Source: Sipunculus nudus (lineage: Eukaryota > Annelida > Sipuncula > Golfingiida > Sipunculidae). Taken from it: DNA of 64,000 nucleotides. Numbering within the stretch: position 1 is the first letter of the stretch; every line of letters starts with the position of its first letter. The notes beneath the pieces were generated by a model, which was not told the DNA's origin, searched no databases, and was given only the letters and a program-made list of their open reading frames with translations. The stretch covers positions 58,968,870 to 59,032,869 of the forward strand of contig CM049307.1 in the NCBI GenBank assembly GCA_026874595.1, in the 5' to 3' direction. Positions 23,401 to 33,160 of the stretch are shown in pieces. The position numbers and the translations under genes are program-made.

Positions 23401-26394
23401 GGAGATCTTGGGGACATCTAACATTATGCTGAATTTTGGATTCCTAAGTCTTACAGTTTCAAAACGTGCCTAATCTACGGACGGACAGACGGACGGACGG
23501 ACGGACAGACGGACGGACGGAGGACAATGGACCACGACTATAGCTCAGATGACTTATAGTCAGCTGAGCTAACAATAGACCTTTTCCATCTAACTATTGA
23601 CACCTTTCTGCGGTACCTGACATGCATGGTTCAGGGGGCTGGTAGCCTACGTGTGAGGCAGTCAATGCAGCTGCATTTTTGGGCCCTTTTCAATTAACAC
23701 AACTCAAATCCTGATATCAAGAAGTAGCAAAAAAGGCAGGCTGAGGCATGGTCATTAGACAACTCATGAGAGGTTAGCAGACTAACTGTGCAGACCTAAA
23801 CCCCGCTCAAATATGTGCAATGCCCAAAGGTCTATTCAGAAATGAATCTTTTGTTAGTTTGTAATTTTGCCCATGAGACTATGTAAGATTACATGTATCT
23901 GTCCCTAATTCTGAGTCAGACTTAGCCTGGGAAAATCAACACTTTTCTTTTCAGAAGGTATGAAAGATGTCAGTGTATTGGGATAATGTCAAGAAAAATT
24001 CAAAACAGCAAAACATGAACAACTAGATGTGTCCGAACGACACGAATGCCCCCGCCTTGGGCAAATTAGAAACATTTGTTAAATTTTGAAAAATTTCTTA
24101 AGTTCAGGAGATGTCATATGGTCAACAGTAGGTCAACAAGGGCAAAATGCAAACTATCTGTTACGGGTCATTATCTGCCCACACATAAAAAATGAGGGTG
24201 GTATCTGCAGGCACTGAGGAAAAAAAGTCGGTACATATGCATTTGTTATGAAAATTTCTATTTTTCATGAAACTTTCTATGTTCAGGAGCAGTCAAATGG
24301 TCAGAAGTAGGTCAACTGAGACAAAACAAGAACTTGATCTGTAACTGGTCATTATCTGCCTATCAGGCCTGTATCTGCAGGCATTGCGAAAAAAGTCTGT
24401 ACATGTGCGTTTTTTTATGAAATTTTCTATGTTAGAGCATCTTCAAATGGTCAAAAGTAGGTCAACTGGGACAAAACATGAACTCTATCTGTAACTGGTC
24501 ATTACCTGCCCACACACCAAAAATCAGGCCAATATCTGCAGGTAGTGCAAAAAAAAGTCAGTACATATGTATTTGTCATGAAAATTTATATTTTTCATGA
24601 AATTTTCTATGTTCAGGAGCCATAAAACAGTCAAAAGTAAGTCAACTGGGAAGAAACGCGAACTCGATCTGTAACTGGTCAATATCTGCCCACACACCAA
24701 AAATCAGGCCAATATCTGCAGGCATTGCGAAAAAAAGTCCATACATGTGTATTTGTCATGAAAAAATCTATTTTTCATGAAATTTTCTAAGTTTAGGAGA
24801 TGTAAAACGGTCAAAACTAGGTCAACCGGAACGAAATGCGAACTCAATCTGTAACTGGTCATTATCTGCCCACACACCAAAAATCAGGCCAATATCTGCG
24901 GGCATTGGGAAAAAAAAAACAGTACATGTGTATTTGTCATGAAAATTTCTATTTTTCATGAAATTTTCTAAGTTTAGGAGCCGTAAAACGGTCAAAAAGT
25001 AGGTAAACTGGGACGAAACGCACACTCGATCTGTAACTGGTCATTATCTGCCAACACACCAAAAATCAGGCCAATATCTGCAGGCATTGCGAAAAAAAGT
25101 CCATACATGTGTATTTGTCATGAAAATTTCTATTTTTCATGAAATTTTCTAAGTTTAGGAGATGTAAAACGGTCAAAACTAGGTCAACCGGGACGAAATG
25201 CGAACTCAATCTGTAACTGGTCATTATCTGCCCACACACCAAAAATCAGGCCAATATCTGCAGGCATTGGGAAAAAAAGTCAGTACATGTGTATTTGTCA
25301 TGAAAATTTCTATTTTTCATGAAATTTTCTAAGTTTAGGAGCCGTAAAACGGTCAAAAAGTAGGTAAACTGGGCGGAAACGCGAACTAGATATGTAACTG
25401 GTCATTATCTGCCAACACACCAAAAATCAGGCCAATATCTGCAAGCATTGCGAAAAAAAGTCCGTACAACTGTTTTATAACGGAAGGACGGACATGGGTA
25501 AAACTATATGCCCTGGCCACTTTGTGGCAGGGGCATAAAAAAAATAAATCTTCAAAATACATGTAGTACAGTACTACTAAATTTTTCAAATGCTGTACTT
25601 TGCCCAACATATACACACACAAAAATTTCATAAAAATCTTAACCACCCATTGTTTGTTAAAGTGGCTAATGGCATGCACATTGATAGGCAAGTCTCATGA
25701 GCTTTTATATTGCACTGCAGCAATGTCATAAACTTTTAAACAATGTAATACACGACTATGAAAGTATTGATGGCCGATATTTGGTGGTATCCTAAATGTT
25801 CACCATCAACATGTAGGGCAAGACACTGACTTTTATTCTCTAGGGCAGCGAACGATAAAATTCACCTGCCCAAAAGTGTCTGTCACCTGCCCGAACCTTT
25901 TTTTTCATTAGAGTATTAATTCATTTACACTTGTTCAGTTCATTACTTGTTCCCAAACACTTTTGTCCATTCAACCAAAGGGCACTGCTGCACTGATAGA
26001 TTATATTTAGAAGTTTATTCCAAGAGTTCATGGAAACTGAAGAACTAAATTCTCTTGCAATTTATGTGATAAAAACCAGTATCACTGATGCTGAAAATTT
26101 TAAAACCATAATTTATTATATGCAAAAGAGTAAATTTTCATCAAGTTGGCAATTTACAGTTACCATAAAATTTACCAGTTCCCCTTTTGACAAAACTGTA
26201 AATCTGCCATTTTTAATCAAATATATTTGAGCTTGAGACATTTCTCAACATAACAGGTTCCACATTATATCAGGACAATCATCTTTCTGCACGTCTTACC
26301 TGTGAAGGTGGAGTGGCGCTTCATGCAGCATTGTGTAGTATTGCCGCACAAATTCACGGCCAACGCATTGTGGGCCTGGAGTTTCCATGACCAT
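8180..26394 (-). CDS. G3BP: G3BP stress-granule assembly factor (complete, 11 coding exons)
   Basis: RNA-binding scaffold of cytoplasmic stress granules. Coding exons, minus strand in order: 26394-26300, 17920-17839, 17029-16928, 16077-15906, 15359-15230, 14797-14637, 14064-13875, 12510-12341, 11484-11426, 10701-10639, 8428-8180. All junctions are GT-AG, all phases agree, and the total is 1473 nt (490 aa; vertebrate G3BPs are about 466-482). NTF2-like domain ~1-138 starts [17 protein letters not shown] and keeps Phe33 (HRFYSNNSS), the residue that docks FGDF-type partners in vertebrate G3BP. Residues ~139-250 are acidic ([15 protein letters not shown]); ~251-345 are Pro/Gln/Arg-rich with TWAAM. 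The RRM is ~346-425 (RNP2 VFVGNL, RNP1 NFGFVVF). Residues 430-490 form an RGG tail. The 5' UTR is itself split by an intron. Confidence 0.95.
8916..10381 (-). mobile_element. Pearl/HINE-like element, copy 2, in last G3BP intron
   Basis: Same family as 2133-3477, inverted. Its 3' end (left here) has the hairpin with perfect arms GTAGTCG/CGACTAC and CTAG at 8916-8919. Its 5' end (right) is GGCGGATACAA at 10381. The subterminal repeat TGTATCCGCCAAAA is present at both ends in inverted orientation. The interior is a monomer array with AGGTGGCGCCACCT at 9066, 9214, 9345 and on to about 10055. It lies wholly within the intron between G3BP exons 10 and 11. Confidence 0.75.
10480..10601. repeat. Intronic repeat A (~120 bp)
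   Basis: Shares TTTGGCTCAGTTTGAGTACA and TATATAAGAGAGGGCAAGTT with copies B and C. It lies 37 nt past the donor of G3BP exon 10. Confidence 0.85.
10639..10701 (-). CDS. G3BP: G3BP exon 10: RRM RNP1 core
   Basis: 63 nt, phase 0 at both ends. Encodes [18 protein letters not shown].. with the RNP1 motif. Skipping it would keep the frame but remove RNP1. Confidence 0.93.
11020..11140. repeat. Intronic repeat B (~120 bp)
   Basis: Nearly identical to copy A along its length, including the downstream CAAACAAATGTGC part. It lies in the intron between G3BP exons 9 and 10. Confidence 0.85.
11426..11484 (-). CDS. G3BP: G3BP exon 9: central RRM
   Basis: 59 nt, entered in phase 1 and left in phase 0. 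Encodes [20 protein letters not shown], the loop and strand between RNP2 and RNP1. Confidence 0.92.
11553..11624. repeat. Intronic repeat D (diverged)
   Basis: Diverged copy keeping GCTCAGATTGAGTA and AAGAGAGGGCAAGTTCC. It lies in the intron between G3BP exons 8 and 9. Confidence 0.6.
12341..12510 (-). CDS. G3BP: G3BP exon 8: Arg/Gly linker and RRM RNP2
   Basis: Encodes [14 protein letters not shown].. followed by [18 protein letters not shown].., the start of the RRM with RNP2. The donor is AAA|GTAAGT. Confidence 0.93.
13187..13272. repeat. Intronic repeat C (~86 bp)
   Basis: Matches the first ~85 bp of copies A and B almost exactly. It lies in the intron between G3BP exons 7 and 8. Confidence 0.85.
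13875..14064 (-). CDS. G3BP: G3BP exon 7: proline-rich linker
   Basis: Encodes [20 protein letters not shown] then a Pro/Ala/Gln-rich stretch. The KPSTWAAM segment corresponds to the conserved Trp-Ala segment that opens the PxxP region of G3BPs. Confidence 0.9.
14282..14320. repeat. ~38-nt intronic repeat with hairpin, copy 1
   Basis: TCGTCGTAGTTCAAAAGAAC followed by CATCACAAAGGTTCAG; GAACC and GGTTC can pair around an 8-nt loop. The same string is at 17116. Confidence 0.7.
14637..14797 (-). CDS. G3BP: G3BP exon 6: acidic/Pro-Glu linker
   Basis: Encodes [17 protein letters not shown].., [14 protein letters not shown] and [10 protein letters not shown]. Low-complexity acidic region, phase 2 in and phase 1 out. 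Confidence 0.9.
15230..15359 (-). CDS. G3BP: G3BP exon 5: acidic linker
   Basis: Encodes [20 protein letters not shown].. ending in a proline cluster. The donor GTAAAA sits next to a long A/T run. Disordered acidic segment after the NTF2-like domain. Confidence 0.88.
15906..16077 (-). CDS. G3BP: G3BP exon 4: C-terminal NTF2-like domain
   Basis: Encodes [19 protein letters not shown] and [15 protein letters not shown], among the best conserved NTF2-like strands of G3BP, then [13 protein letters not shown]. The donor is G|GTGAGT. Confidence 0.94.
16190..16475 (+). mobile_element. Possible 3' remnant of an L2/CR1-like LINE
   Basis: One frame reads [14 protein letters not shown], resembling the last residues of L2/CR1-type reverse transcriptase ORFs. 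It is followed about 170 nt on by AGTGCTTTATATTAAG, like the AT-rich 3' ends of those elements. Short and decayed, inside a G3BP intron. Confidence 0.35.
16928..17029 (-). CDS. G3BP: G3BP exon 3: NTF2-like domain
   Basis: 102 nt, phase 0 at both ends. Encodes [19 protein letters not shown] and ..SAVVVQ. Confidence 0.94.
17116..17153. repeat. ~38-nt intronic repeat with hairpin, copy 2
   Basis: Identical to the copy near 14282 over about 36 nt, in the same orientation, in a different G3BP intron. Surrounding sequence is not similar. Confidence 0.7.
17839..17920 (-). CDS. G3BP: G3BP exon 2: NTF2-like domain with Phe33
   Basis: Encodes (R)[22 protein letters not shown]. The arginine codon is split across the preceding 8.4-kb intron. 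Confidence 0.94.
21600..21725. repeat. Poly-C tract and terminal-hairpin-like repeat end
   Basis: 16 C at 21635-21650, then GAAGCGGGGGACAAG and further on CTCAGCTGAC. These motifs resemble the element ends at 54.87 kb (GTCCCCCGC..) and 23.55 kb (AGCTCAG..CTGAGCT). Confidence 0.4.
22680..22707 (+). repeat. Run of 28 G
   Basis: Uninterrupted homopolymer. It could form G-quadruplexes; its length in the assembly may be inexact. Confidence 0.9.
22930..23577 (+). repeat. Tandem-repeat element ending in ACGG microsatellite and hairpin
   Basis: ATAACTTAAAA..ATTTA.. recurs about 165 bp apart (near 23020 and 23187). A GACGGACG microsatellite follows at about 23477-23521, then a hairpin TAGCTCAG..TGAC/GTCA..TGAGCTA at about 23540-23570. 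The left end is not defined. Confidence 0.55.
24021..25540 (+). repeat. ~181-bp tandem repeat element with hairpin ends
   Basis: About seven units. GGCCAATATCTGC recurs at about 24529, 24709, 24889, 25070, 25250 and 25431 (spacing 180-182), preceded by more diverged units. The left end has hairpin GTGTC/GACAC (24029-24043); the right end has ATGCCCTGGCCAC TTT GTGGCAGGGGCAT (25508-25536). Short minus-strand ORFs are repeat artefacts. Confidence 0.8.
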
Positions 26395-26418
26395 GACTTT
26401 GGACTACTTTAGGGCAAT
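26300..26418 (-). CDS. G3BP: G3BP exon 1 (coding 26394-26300, plus 24 nt of 5' UTR)
   Basis: The acceptor ATGATTTCAG precedes 24 nt of 5' UTR and the first ATG at 26394-26392. A second ATG two codons on would give a protein two residues shorter; MVM matches the usual G3BP start. An upstream non-coding exon must exist but I could not place it. Confidence 0.9.
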
Positions 26419-26711
26419 CTGAAATCATAACAAAAGGTACATGTTTATCAAATCTGAATTAAATATCACCTATTATAAATGTAAAATTATACAAATTCCA
26501 AAGTATTTAATACTAAACAAGGCCTACAGGCTTAATGCGAACCTGTGCAATGAGATTACACCAGGTATAATGCTTCAATGCTGGACCATTACTTTCCAAG
26601 AACATGTGCAACATAAATATGAACAATGCAAGTACTAAACACTTAGAACAAAAAACAATTAAACAAACATCACTGCTGAAATTCTGGCATGGGTGCACAC
26701 AACACAAAACC

Positions 26712-27543
26712 CCAGACGGGTAGTCAACAAGCAACTACGTGTATCCGCCAAAATCAGAGTGGGAAGGGTGAAGTGAGGCATGGATTGAGTGGCAAGGGGA
26801 AATGTGTATGTAGGTTGTGCCACCTATCACAAAATCAAGAAAGCTATCCAAGTTGTATACAAATGCAAAATTTTAGACAGATAAGTCAAACCACTACTGA
26901 GATATGAGTGATTATAGCCCACAGCAGACAAACAGACGGATGCTGTGCAAAAATGAAGGAAGGTGGTGCCCCCAATTTGGGTATGATTATAAGCTATGTG
27001 AGATCAGGGGGATATGTCAAACAACTCCTGAGATATAAGCCTGAATGTCTTCAGCATTTACAAATATGTAGGTGGCACCACCTGTCATAAAATCAAGAAA
27101 GCTGTCCAGGATGTATACACATGCAAAATTTCAGGAGGATAAGTCCAATCAATGCAGAGTTACGAGTGATTTTATCCCAAGGCAGATGAACAGCTGGACA
27201 CTGTGCAAAAATGGTTGCAGGTGGCGTTTTTAAGTGTATGTTATAAAGCTATCCAAGGGGTACATTTGTGCAAAATTTTTACCCTAATCTGTCAAACAGT
27301 TCCCGAGATATGTGGGTTTATGTGTGGAAACAGAGGCACAAATGGAGGCTGGGCAGAGAGGAAAGGTTAGAGGTCAACCAAAATGAGGGCGCAGCAGTTC
27401 GCAAGTGACCCGATCATAATTCTGAATTTCAAAAAAATTTTGCCCAGTGGTTACGGAGGAGTTCTCTGGAAACCTATGCAGCAGTGGCAGTGGCCTCCGA
27501 CTGAAAAGATAGTATCTGCAAAACTTTGTTTTGGCGGATACAA
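26712..27543 (-). mobile_element. Pearl/HINE-like element, copy 3
   Basis: Shorter, more diverged member of the 2133-3477 family. The 3' end (left) keeps GTAGT..ACTAC, TGTATCCGCCAAAA and CCCGT followed by CTGG (CTRR form). The 5' end (right) is GGCGGATACAA. About five decayed monomers lie inside. It sits just upstream of G3BP exon 1, presumably in the 5' UTR intron. Confidence 0.65.
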
Positions 27544-27749
27544 TGATTGTAGCTGGCACAAGTCTTGTATACAACGAAGAGATACATACATATGTCCAAT
27601 GTCAGACTGATAGGTCAAACTGCTCCTGTGAAATAAGTGCCACCAGTCTTGTACACTATAAAGCTACCCGATCTGTATAAACATGCCCAATTTTGGGCTG
27701 ATGTATCAAATTCCTTTGTAGAAATAAGCAGGCGCATACACTGCAAAAG

Positions 27750-28260
27750 TCAAAGTAGGTGGCACCACCTGTCTTGTAAATGAGAATACCATCAAAGACG
27801 CATAGACAGGTCAAAATATCAGGCCAATACATCAAACTTCCCCAGAGTTTGATGCACTGGGCTGACAAGGCTTATGTGAGCAAGGCATTTTCCCACAAGT
27901 GAACTATGAAAAATTGCTGCCTCAAGCTACTGCAATGAGTGAACTCTTGACCTGCACCTGGCTAGACTGAGTGAACTTTTGACCTGTACTTGGCTGCACT
28001 GAGAGAACTCTTGACCTGTTACAGAATCCGACACAGTTGGCAGTCTGCCAAAGCCATAAATAGATCCAGGCTGAACTTTGGTGCCAAAGCTGATGCAGTG
28101 AGCAGTCTGCCAAAGCTATAAATACTAGAATGCAGCTACTGCACTGAATGAACTCTTGACCTATACTTGGCTGCACTTCTTCCAATCCTGGTACTGTGCC
28201 AAAACTATTTATAGAGCTTACATCATCTTGGCTAATGGCCAACATCAATGCACTTGCAAT
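27750..28260. repeat. Degenerate repeats
   Basis: AGGTGGCACCACCT at about 27758, then repeats of GTGAACTCTTGACCTG.. and CAGTCTGCCAAAGC.. at irregular 60-170-bp spacing to 28250. Confidence 0.5.
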
Positions 28261-28689
28261 CTGCTAATGGTAAACCAAGTGCTGCCATCTGTACACAAAA
28301 GTGGTCCCTCCTTGAAATAACTTGAAATTAATTTTCCCAATACAAAATGCTTTTCAGCTGACTTTAAAAAAAATATCAGGAATATATGTAAAATTATTAC
28401 AGATGCATACTTAATGCAAAATTAAAACATAGATATGTCTCATTTATGGCAAATTCTTGAATTAAGTTGAGTAGGGATACCAATAATTTATAATCCATGT
28501 ACAATTGTCTTTATATAGCCACAGAGAGCTGTATATCCATGATTGTAACATTGCCTGGTATGATGAATAACTTAAATCATAACTCTAATTTTTAAAAGCT
28601 TTTAAATACACTTTCTTTTCAATATTATCCAAAGATAACCTGAAATCTAAATGTCTAGTGGCACGATGTAATAGATGCTGATAAACTGG

Positions 28690-29240
28690 TGCCAGGCTAG
28701 ATGTAACAGCATATCACAGCTAACATATATGGTAAAATGACTCAATTCAATCTCCATAATTCAGCCAAAAATCAGTCTTGTGGAACCAATAATGCCAATT
28801 ATTATAAAAATTATTGTAGGGATTATTTGTAAAATATTTAACAAACTGGCTTCAGTGGCATCAGTCGAAAAACGTTTCGCAGGTTAATAACTCATATGGG
28901 AAGATTTAGCAAACTAGCTAAGTTCAGCTTCCTGTAACTCAGCCAAAAAGCACTGAAACAAAACCATTTTAACAGAATTGAATTATCAACATCTGAGGAT
29001 AATTAATGTGTGAGATTTAAGAAATTGGCCCAGTGGTTTTTGAGAAGATCTTTCTAGCCACTGAGCTAAAATGGCCTTTTATGGCATATGACTAAATTTA
29101 GCTTCCAATAACTTAGCCAAAAGTCAGTGAACAGAGACCATTTGAACAAACTTCAGAAAGCAGCATCTTCAAGGACACATCATGATCTTAAAAAATTAGA
29201 CCCCCAACTGTGCACTTTCTTCCTAGGGCCTTAAAAAATA
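28690..29240. repeat. Three degenerate ~180-bp repeats
   Basis: AGCTTCC..TAACT.AGCCAAAA..CA.TGAA.. recurs at about 28745 (decayed), 28926 and 29100. No coding potential seen from 28260 to 30030 apart from this. Confidence 0.5.
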
Positions 29241-30039
29241 TCCAGGCTGATACCTTAAGATAGTCAAACCTAAACCTGCTGTTTGTCTGATCTACCTTAT
29301 GAGAAAACATTCATTGAAAGAAGAAAAAAATATAACAAAGGAAAAAAACACCCACTCAGACAACTTGAATTCCTGCAACAAGAAATGTTGAGTTCTATAG
29401 CATTCTTTCAATGCAACTGAATTCCAACAATGCCAATAGTCCAAAGCTGATATAATAGTTGTGGGATGATTACATTGTTCTTCTTTTGCTTAAACCAAGC
29501 ACTCAGTCACCAAAGGCAACTATTGATGACACCATGCCAAATATAAACATGTGCTCTTCCATGCTGCTTTTATACATGTTATAAACCAAAGCTGATTCTT
29601 CCATACTTTTGTAATAATCTACTGGGTGAACATAATATCATCTGTATTTGCTCTGGAGTGGCTGAAATAAGAGGCCTGAATGTTGTAACAGTTCAATGGA
29701 GCAGGTTCATAGAGGGATGGGACATATGGGCATGTGGTTTGTTGACAGAAACTTATTAACCAGCATGCAGGGCTACAGAAGTGTGCTGCAGCAATTAGCC
29801 CATACTGCCATCTGCATGTCCAGTGCCATTACAGCCCACTGCCACCAGAGTCTAGGATCAGCGTCATTCAGAGTTCCTTTACATCTTGAATCAAGGATTT
29901 CAATGCAACACTAGACAATATAAAAAAATTTTGTTGTCATTATGGAGCCCCCTTATAGCCCACAGGTACACAGTCACTTGATATTTAGAAACCAGTATAG
30001 TTTTTAACTTCACCTGTGAGAAAAATAAAGACTAACTCC

Positions 30040-30135
30040 CCCTGGTGGTGGTGTAATGGTAAAATGAGGTGCCGGGCTCATGACAAAGGTCGTGGCTTCT
30101 GATCCCAGTCAGACCCTCACAGTGCCAAGACCAGG
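30040..30135 (+). mobile_element. tRNA-derived SINE head (candidate)
   Basis: Box A-like TGGTGTAATGG at 30049-30059 and box B-like GGCTTCTGATCC at 30094-30105, 45 nt apart as in tRNA promoters. No full cloverleaf was folded, so this reads as a SINE head, not a tRNA gene. Confidence 0.45.
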
Positions 30136-30929
30136 GATGTGCTCAGAATAATTTGAGTGGCGGGAGGGCGGGCCATGCACGTGCAATGGGGGGAGGGGGG
30201 GCACGGGTTATTTAAAGTTATACTTTTATTTTATATAGACGTGATTTGTGATATTTCAGCTGCATGAATAATTAAATCATTAGTAATATTAAAATGTATT
30301 ATTGATTCCCAATATGCCGACAGCAATGCCACCACAACTAGCAAATTTGATTGTAAAACACCGTGGTGAACTCATCTGTCAGTTCAGATTCTGTCGGTCA
30401 GGATTTGTTGAAAGATTACTTCCATATAATATGGGTATTAGGAAGGACCATATCCAGTTTTTCGCGCTTAAAACCTGATACCAAACATCACATTTCACAT
30501 TTTTACGGCAGTTTGGCCTCATTAGGAACTGTGAACATTCAAATATATTTGAATATTTACGTTGATTATCAATTAGTCAATCAAATAATGTTTGGCGCGT
30601 CATATGATTTCATAGCTGATATCAGCATTAGTCTTTCATACAGATCCAAGGTGGCACTACCATAGCAGCTACGTTCACTTCTTTCGTACCAAATTTTATT
30701 CATCAACATTCACTGAAAACGGGACATTGTGAAAGAGTACCTTCTATTAAATATTAATTTTGGGTGCCACTGGATGTCATCTAGTGTGGCAGACATGCAC
30801 TAAGATATATCCGACAGGGGTCACTAATTGTAATACCAGTAAAACTCTGCGAGGTAAGCTTACATGTGTGTATTTTTGTTCATGGCTTAAACAATTTGAA
30901 AAATATCACTGCTGGGCGGGCATTGACAC

Positions 30930-31150
30930 TTTCAAGTCAAGTGCCGGGTGGCAGGAAAGACTCCCGGCGTGGGCACATCCCTGCAAGACCCTTGGGCAAG
31001 GGTGCCTCTGTCCAACCAGCAGTAGAAATGGGTACCAGCGATGGACTAGCATCATATCCAGGAGTGTGCAACTCCTATGTCGCTTCACGCAACAGAAACT
31101 GGGATAAGCTCCAGCCTGATAAGCCAGTTAGCTCAGGTGTAAAAGCCTAA
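30930..31150 (+). mobile_element. Possible SINE core
   Basis: Contains CCTGCAAGACCCTTGGGCAA and AAATGGGTACCAGCG, which resemble the central domain of SINEs common in invertebrate genomes. Ends are not defined. The short ORFs here show no recognisable protein. Confidence 0.3.
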
Positions 31151-32524
31151 TATTCTTTACCCAACTCCCCCTGCATGCTTGTTGAAGTTCTGACTGCTGG
31201 AATACTAGTCCTGCATTGATTTAAGTACTTACAGCTGCTACTAAAATGCCTTTTAAAAAAGTGATTCCATATACCAATAGATTTGACTCTCTTCATCTCT
31301 TCTCACTATAGCCCTGTTATGTCTGTATGGTTAATCCCGGATTTTGCGTATTAAGGCATCACAAAGCTTTTTGAGAACCTGATGAAACCCTCCCATATGC
31401 ATACCAGACCTTGATGCCTCATGTGAATGGCATCATTGCTATGACAACACCAACAGCAGTCAGGCAAAAGACAGCTTGACCTGCTTGGTAACATACACAC
31501 TGAAATCATGTATTCAGGTTGTCAATACATGGACCTTCATGTCCTATGATATCTCTGCTGTATGAACATTACATTCAATTGGCCAAATGTCAGAGCTTTG
31601 TAGACACTATCGCAATGTTCCCTCTGTCCAGATGACAGCAGCAGCTTCTGTGTGAACCTGTGTACTGGTTCCCTAAGCAACGTCTAATTTGCCAATACGC
31701 GAATCAGCCAGCATTTACATGCAATGCATTTTGACCGCGTTCTTTGATGTACACCTGAATATCTCATGCTGACTGGCTGAGCCAGCGTTAGCTCGAATTT
31801 GGTTAAACAGGTCCACTTCGAAGAGCAATGGTCTGATAAACAGTAACACTGAGGCTAAGTAAGGGTTAATATGTTAAAAAGTCTCACTGAATTCAACATA
31901 GGCATGGGGGTTGGGGTAAAAATATTAAGACTACCCTGCAATAGGCCATGACTGAATGAAAAATGTTGGTTTTGAAAAATAATTTCTGGGCAAGACCACC
32001 AATCACTACTTAAGTCACTAGAAAGACCTTAGTTCAATAAGGCGGTGATGTGTGGCGCTGACCATCCCATAACTGGTGGAGTTTACCAGTCAATAAAATA
32101 GTGGGCCACAGAGCCCTAACTTAGAACATGCACTTTAATAAATAGCTATAGAAGTATAACATATATTTTTTTATAAAGGCATGAAAGATGGATAGTTGAT
32201 ATTCCATGTTTATAGAGAATAACAGTGTTAGCAGTATACATTAAAGCTTTACTACTATCTTGCCACTGAAGTTTGCTTTACTGGCAAAGTGGTAGAATGT
32301 GCCATTTGTGTTCCACCAGAATATGGTTGTATAAATTTCAGTTTTGGCTGGTCAGTCAGCCTCACCTTTTGACAAATGGTACCCAATGTGAAATCTGGTG
32401 TGTTTGCCTCCCAAGTTCACTGATCAATGATGTGACCCAGGTAGAATACCCATGTTCTTTTGAAAGAATATCACAAGACTGGAGTCACAACCCTGCTACC
32501 TTGCCCATGAAGATTGGGGATACC
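31151..32524. other. Intergenic or 5' intron of G3BP; little recognised
   Basis: The only notable segment is 31513-31560 (ATACATGGACC..CATGTCCTATGATA), similar to one arm of the foldback element at 51.7 kb. Confidence 0.5.
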
Positions 32525-33160
32525 AGTCGATTCGTCACCACAGTCATTTTGTCACCAAGTTACATGCGGTACCAAATGGTCAATTCGTCACCAATATTTT
32601 GTATGATAAAATGTTATCTATTACAACTAAAATTAAAACACACAATGATACCTATACTGAAAAGTTTGTTTGGTTGTTGATTCTTTTAATTAACGGCTCA
32701 GGATACACCATGCAAGGAGTGGATTACATATAAATACAAACATTGCACAGCATGGCCAACTGGCCGCCAATGGTATTCAGGGCTATTTATGTCACTGCTC
32801 ACCGCAAACGATTCCCTCACAGCATGCCCGCTTGAAATGTTCTTTTATTTCACACACGCAGATGTTTTCATTAAATAAAATCCACGTCCACAATTGACAC
32901 AAAGAAACAAGTCACCAAAAGAACTTTCTAAAATCTTAAACGGCCTTTGCAGAGTATAAAAGTTTTTTTTTTGCAGTAACTATATTTCCCCAGCCATATT
33001 TCATTCTTCTGTCAATCAATATTCTGTTCTTGTCATTCCCGATGCATTTGAATTGCTGATTTTAAGAACGTGCCCGGCCAAGTCCAGCCTGTTGCATTTT
33101 GACGGTCACTTCGTCACCAATTTCCGTTGGTGATGAAATGACTGTGGTGACGAAACGACT
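32525..33160. mobile_element. TIR DNA element (636 bp, non-autonomous)
   Basis: 34-bp terminal inverted repeats, 31/34 matching. The left starts AGTCGATTCGTCACCACAGT and the right is the reverse complement of AGTCGTTTCGTCACCACAGT. GTCACCAA is repeated inside both ends. No transposase and no clear target-site duplication. Confidence 0.7.

Larger units (their letters stand above)
17921..26299. other. First coding intron of G3BP (8.4 kb)
   Basis: Largest intron of the gene. From 17921 to about 21600 I see no gene and no strong repeat. The rest holds the poly-C/hairpin end near 21.6 kb, the 28-G run at 22.68 kb and two tandem-repeat elements (22.9-25.5 kb). Confidence 0.7.

Noticed and set aside
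24021-25540. Regular spacing suggestive of a CRISPR array
   Set aside because: Whole 181-bp units are repeated with no unique spacers, in an animal intron. It is a tandem-repeat element.
30040-30135. Functional tRNA gene
   Set aside because: Only box A/B-like strings with proper spacing are seen; no acceptor stem or cloverleaf was recognised, so a SINE head is more likely.
30363-30665. 100-codon ORF as a gene
   Set aside because: No recognisable motif, no splice or promoter context, and it lies among SINE-like fragments.
32273-32680. 135-codon ORF as a gene
   Set aside because: It crosses into the left TIR of the 32525-33160 element and has no motif.
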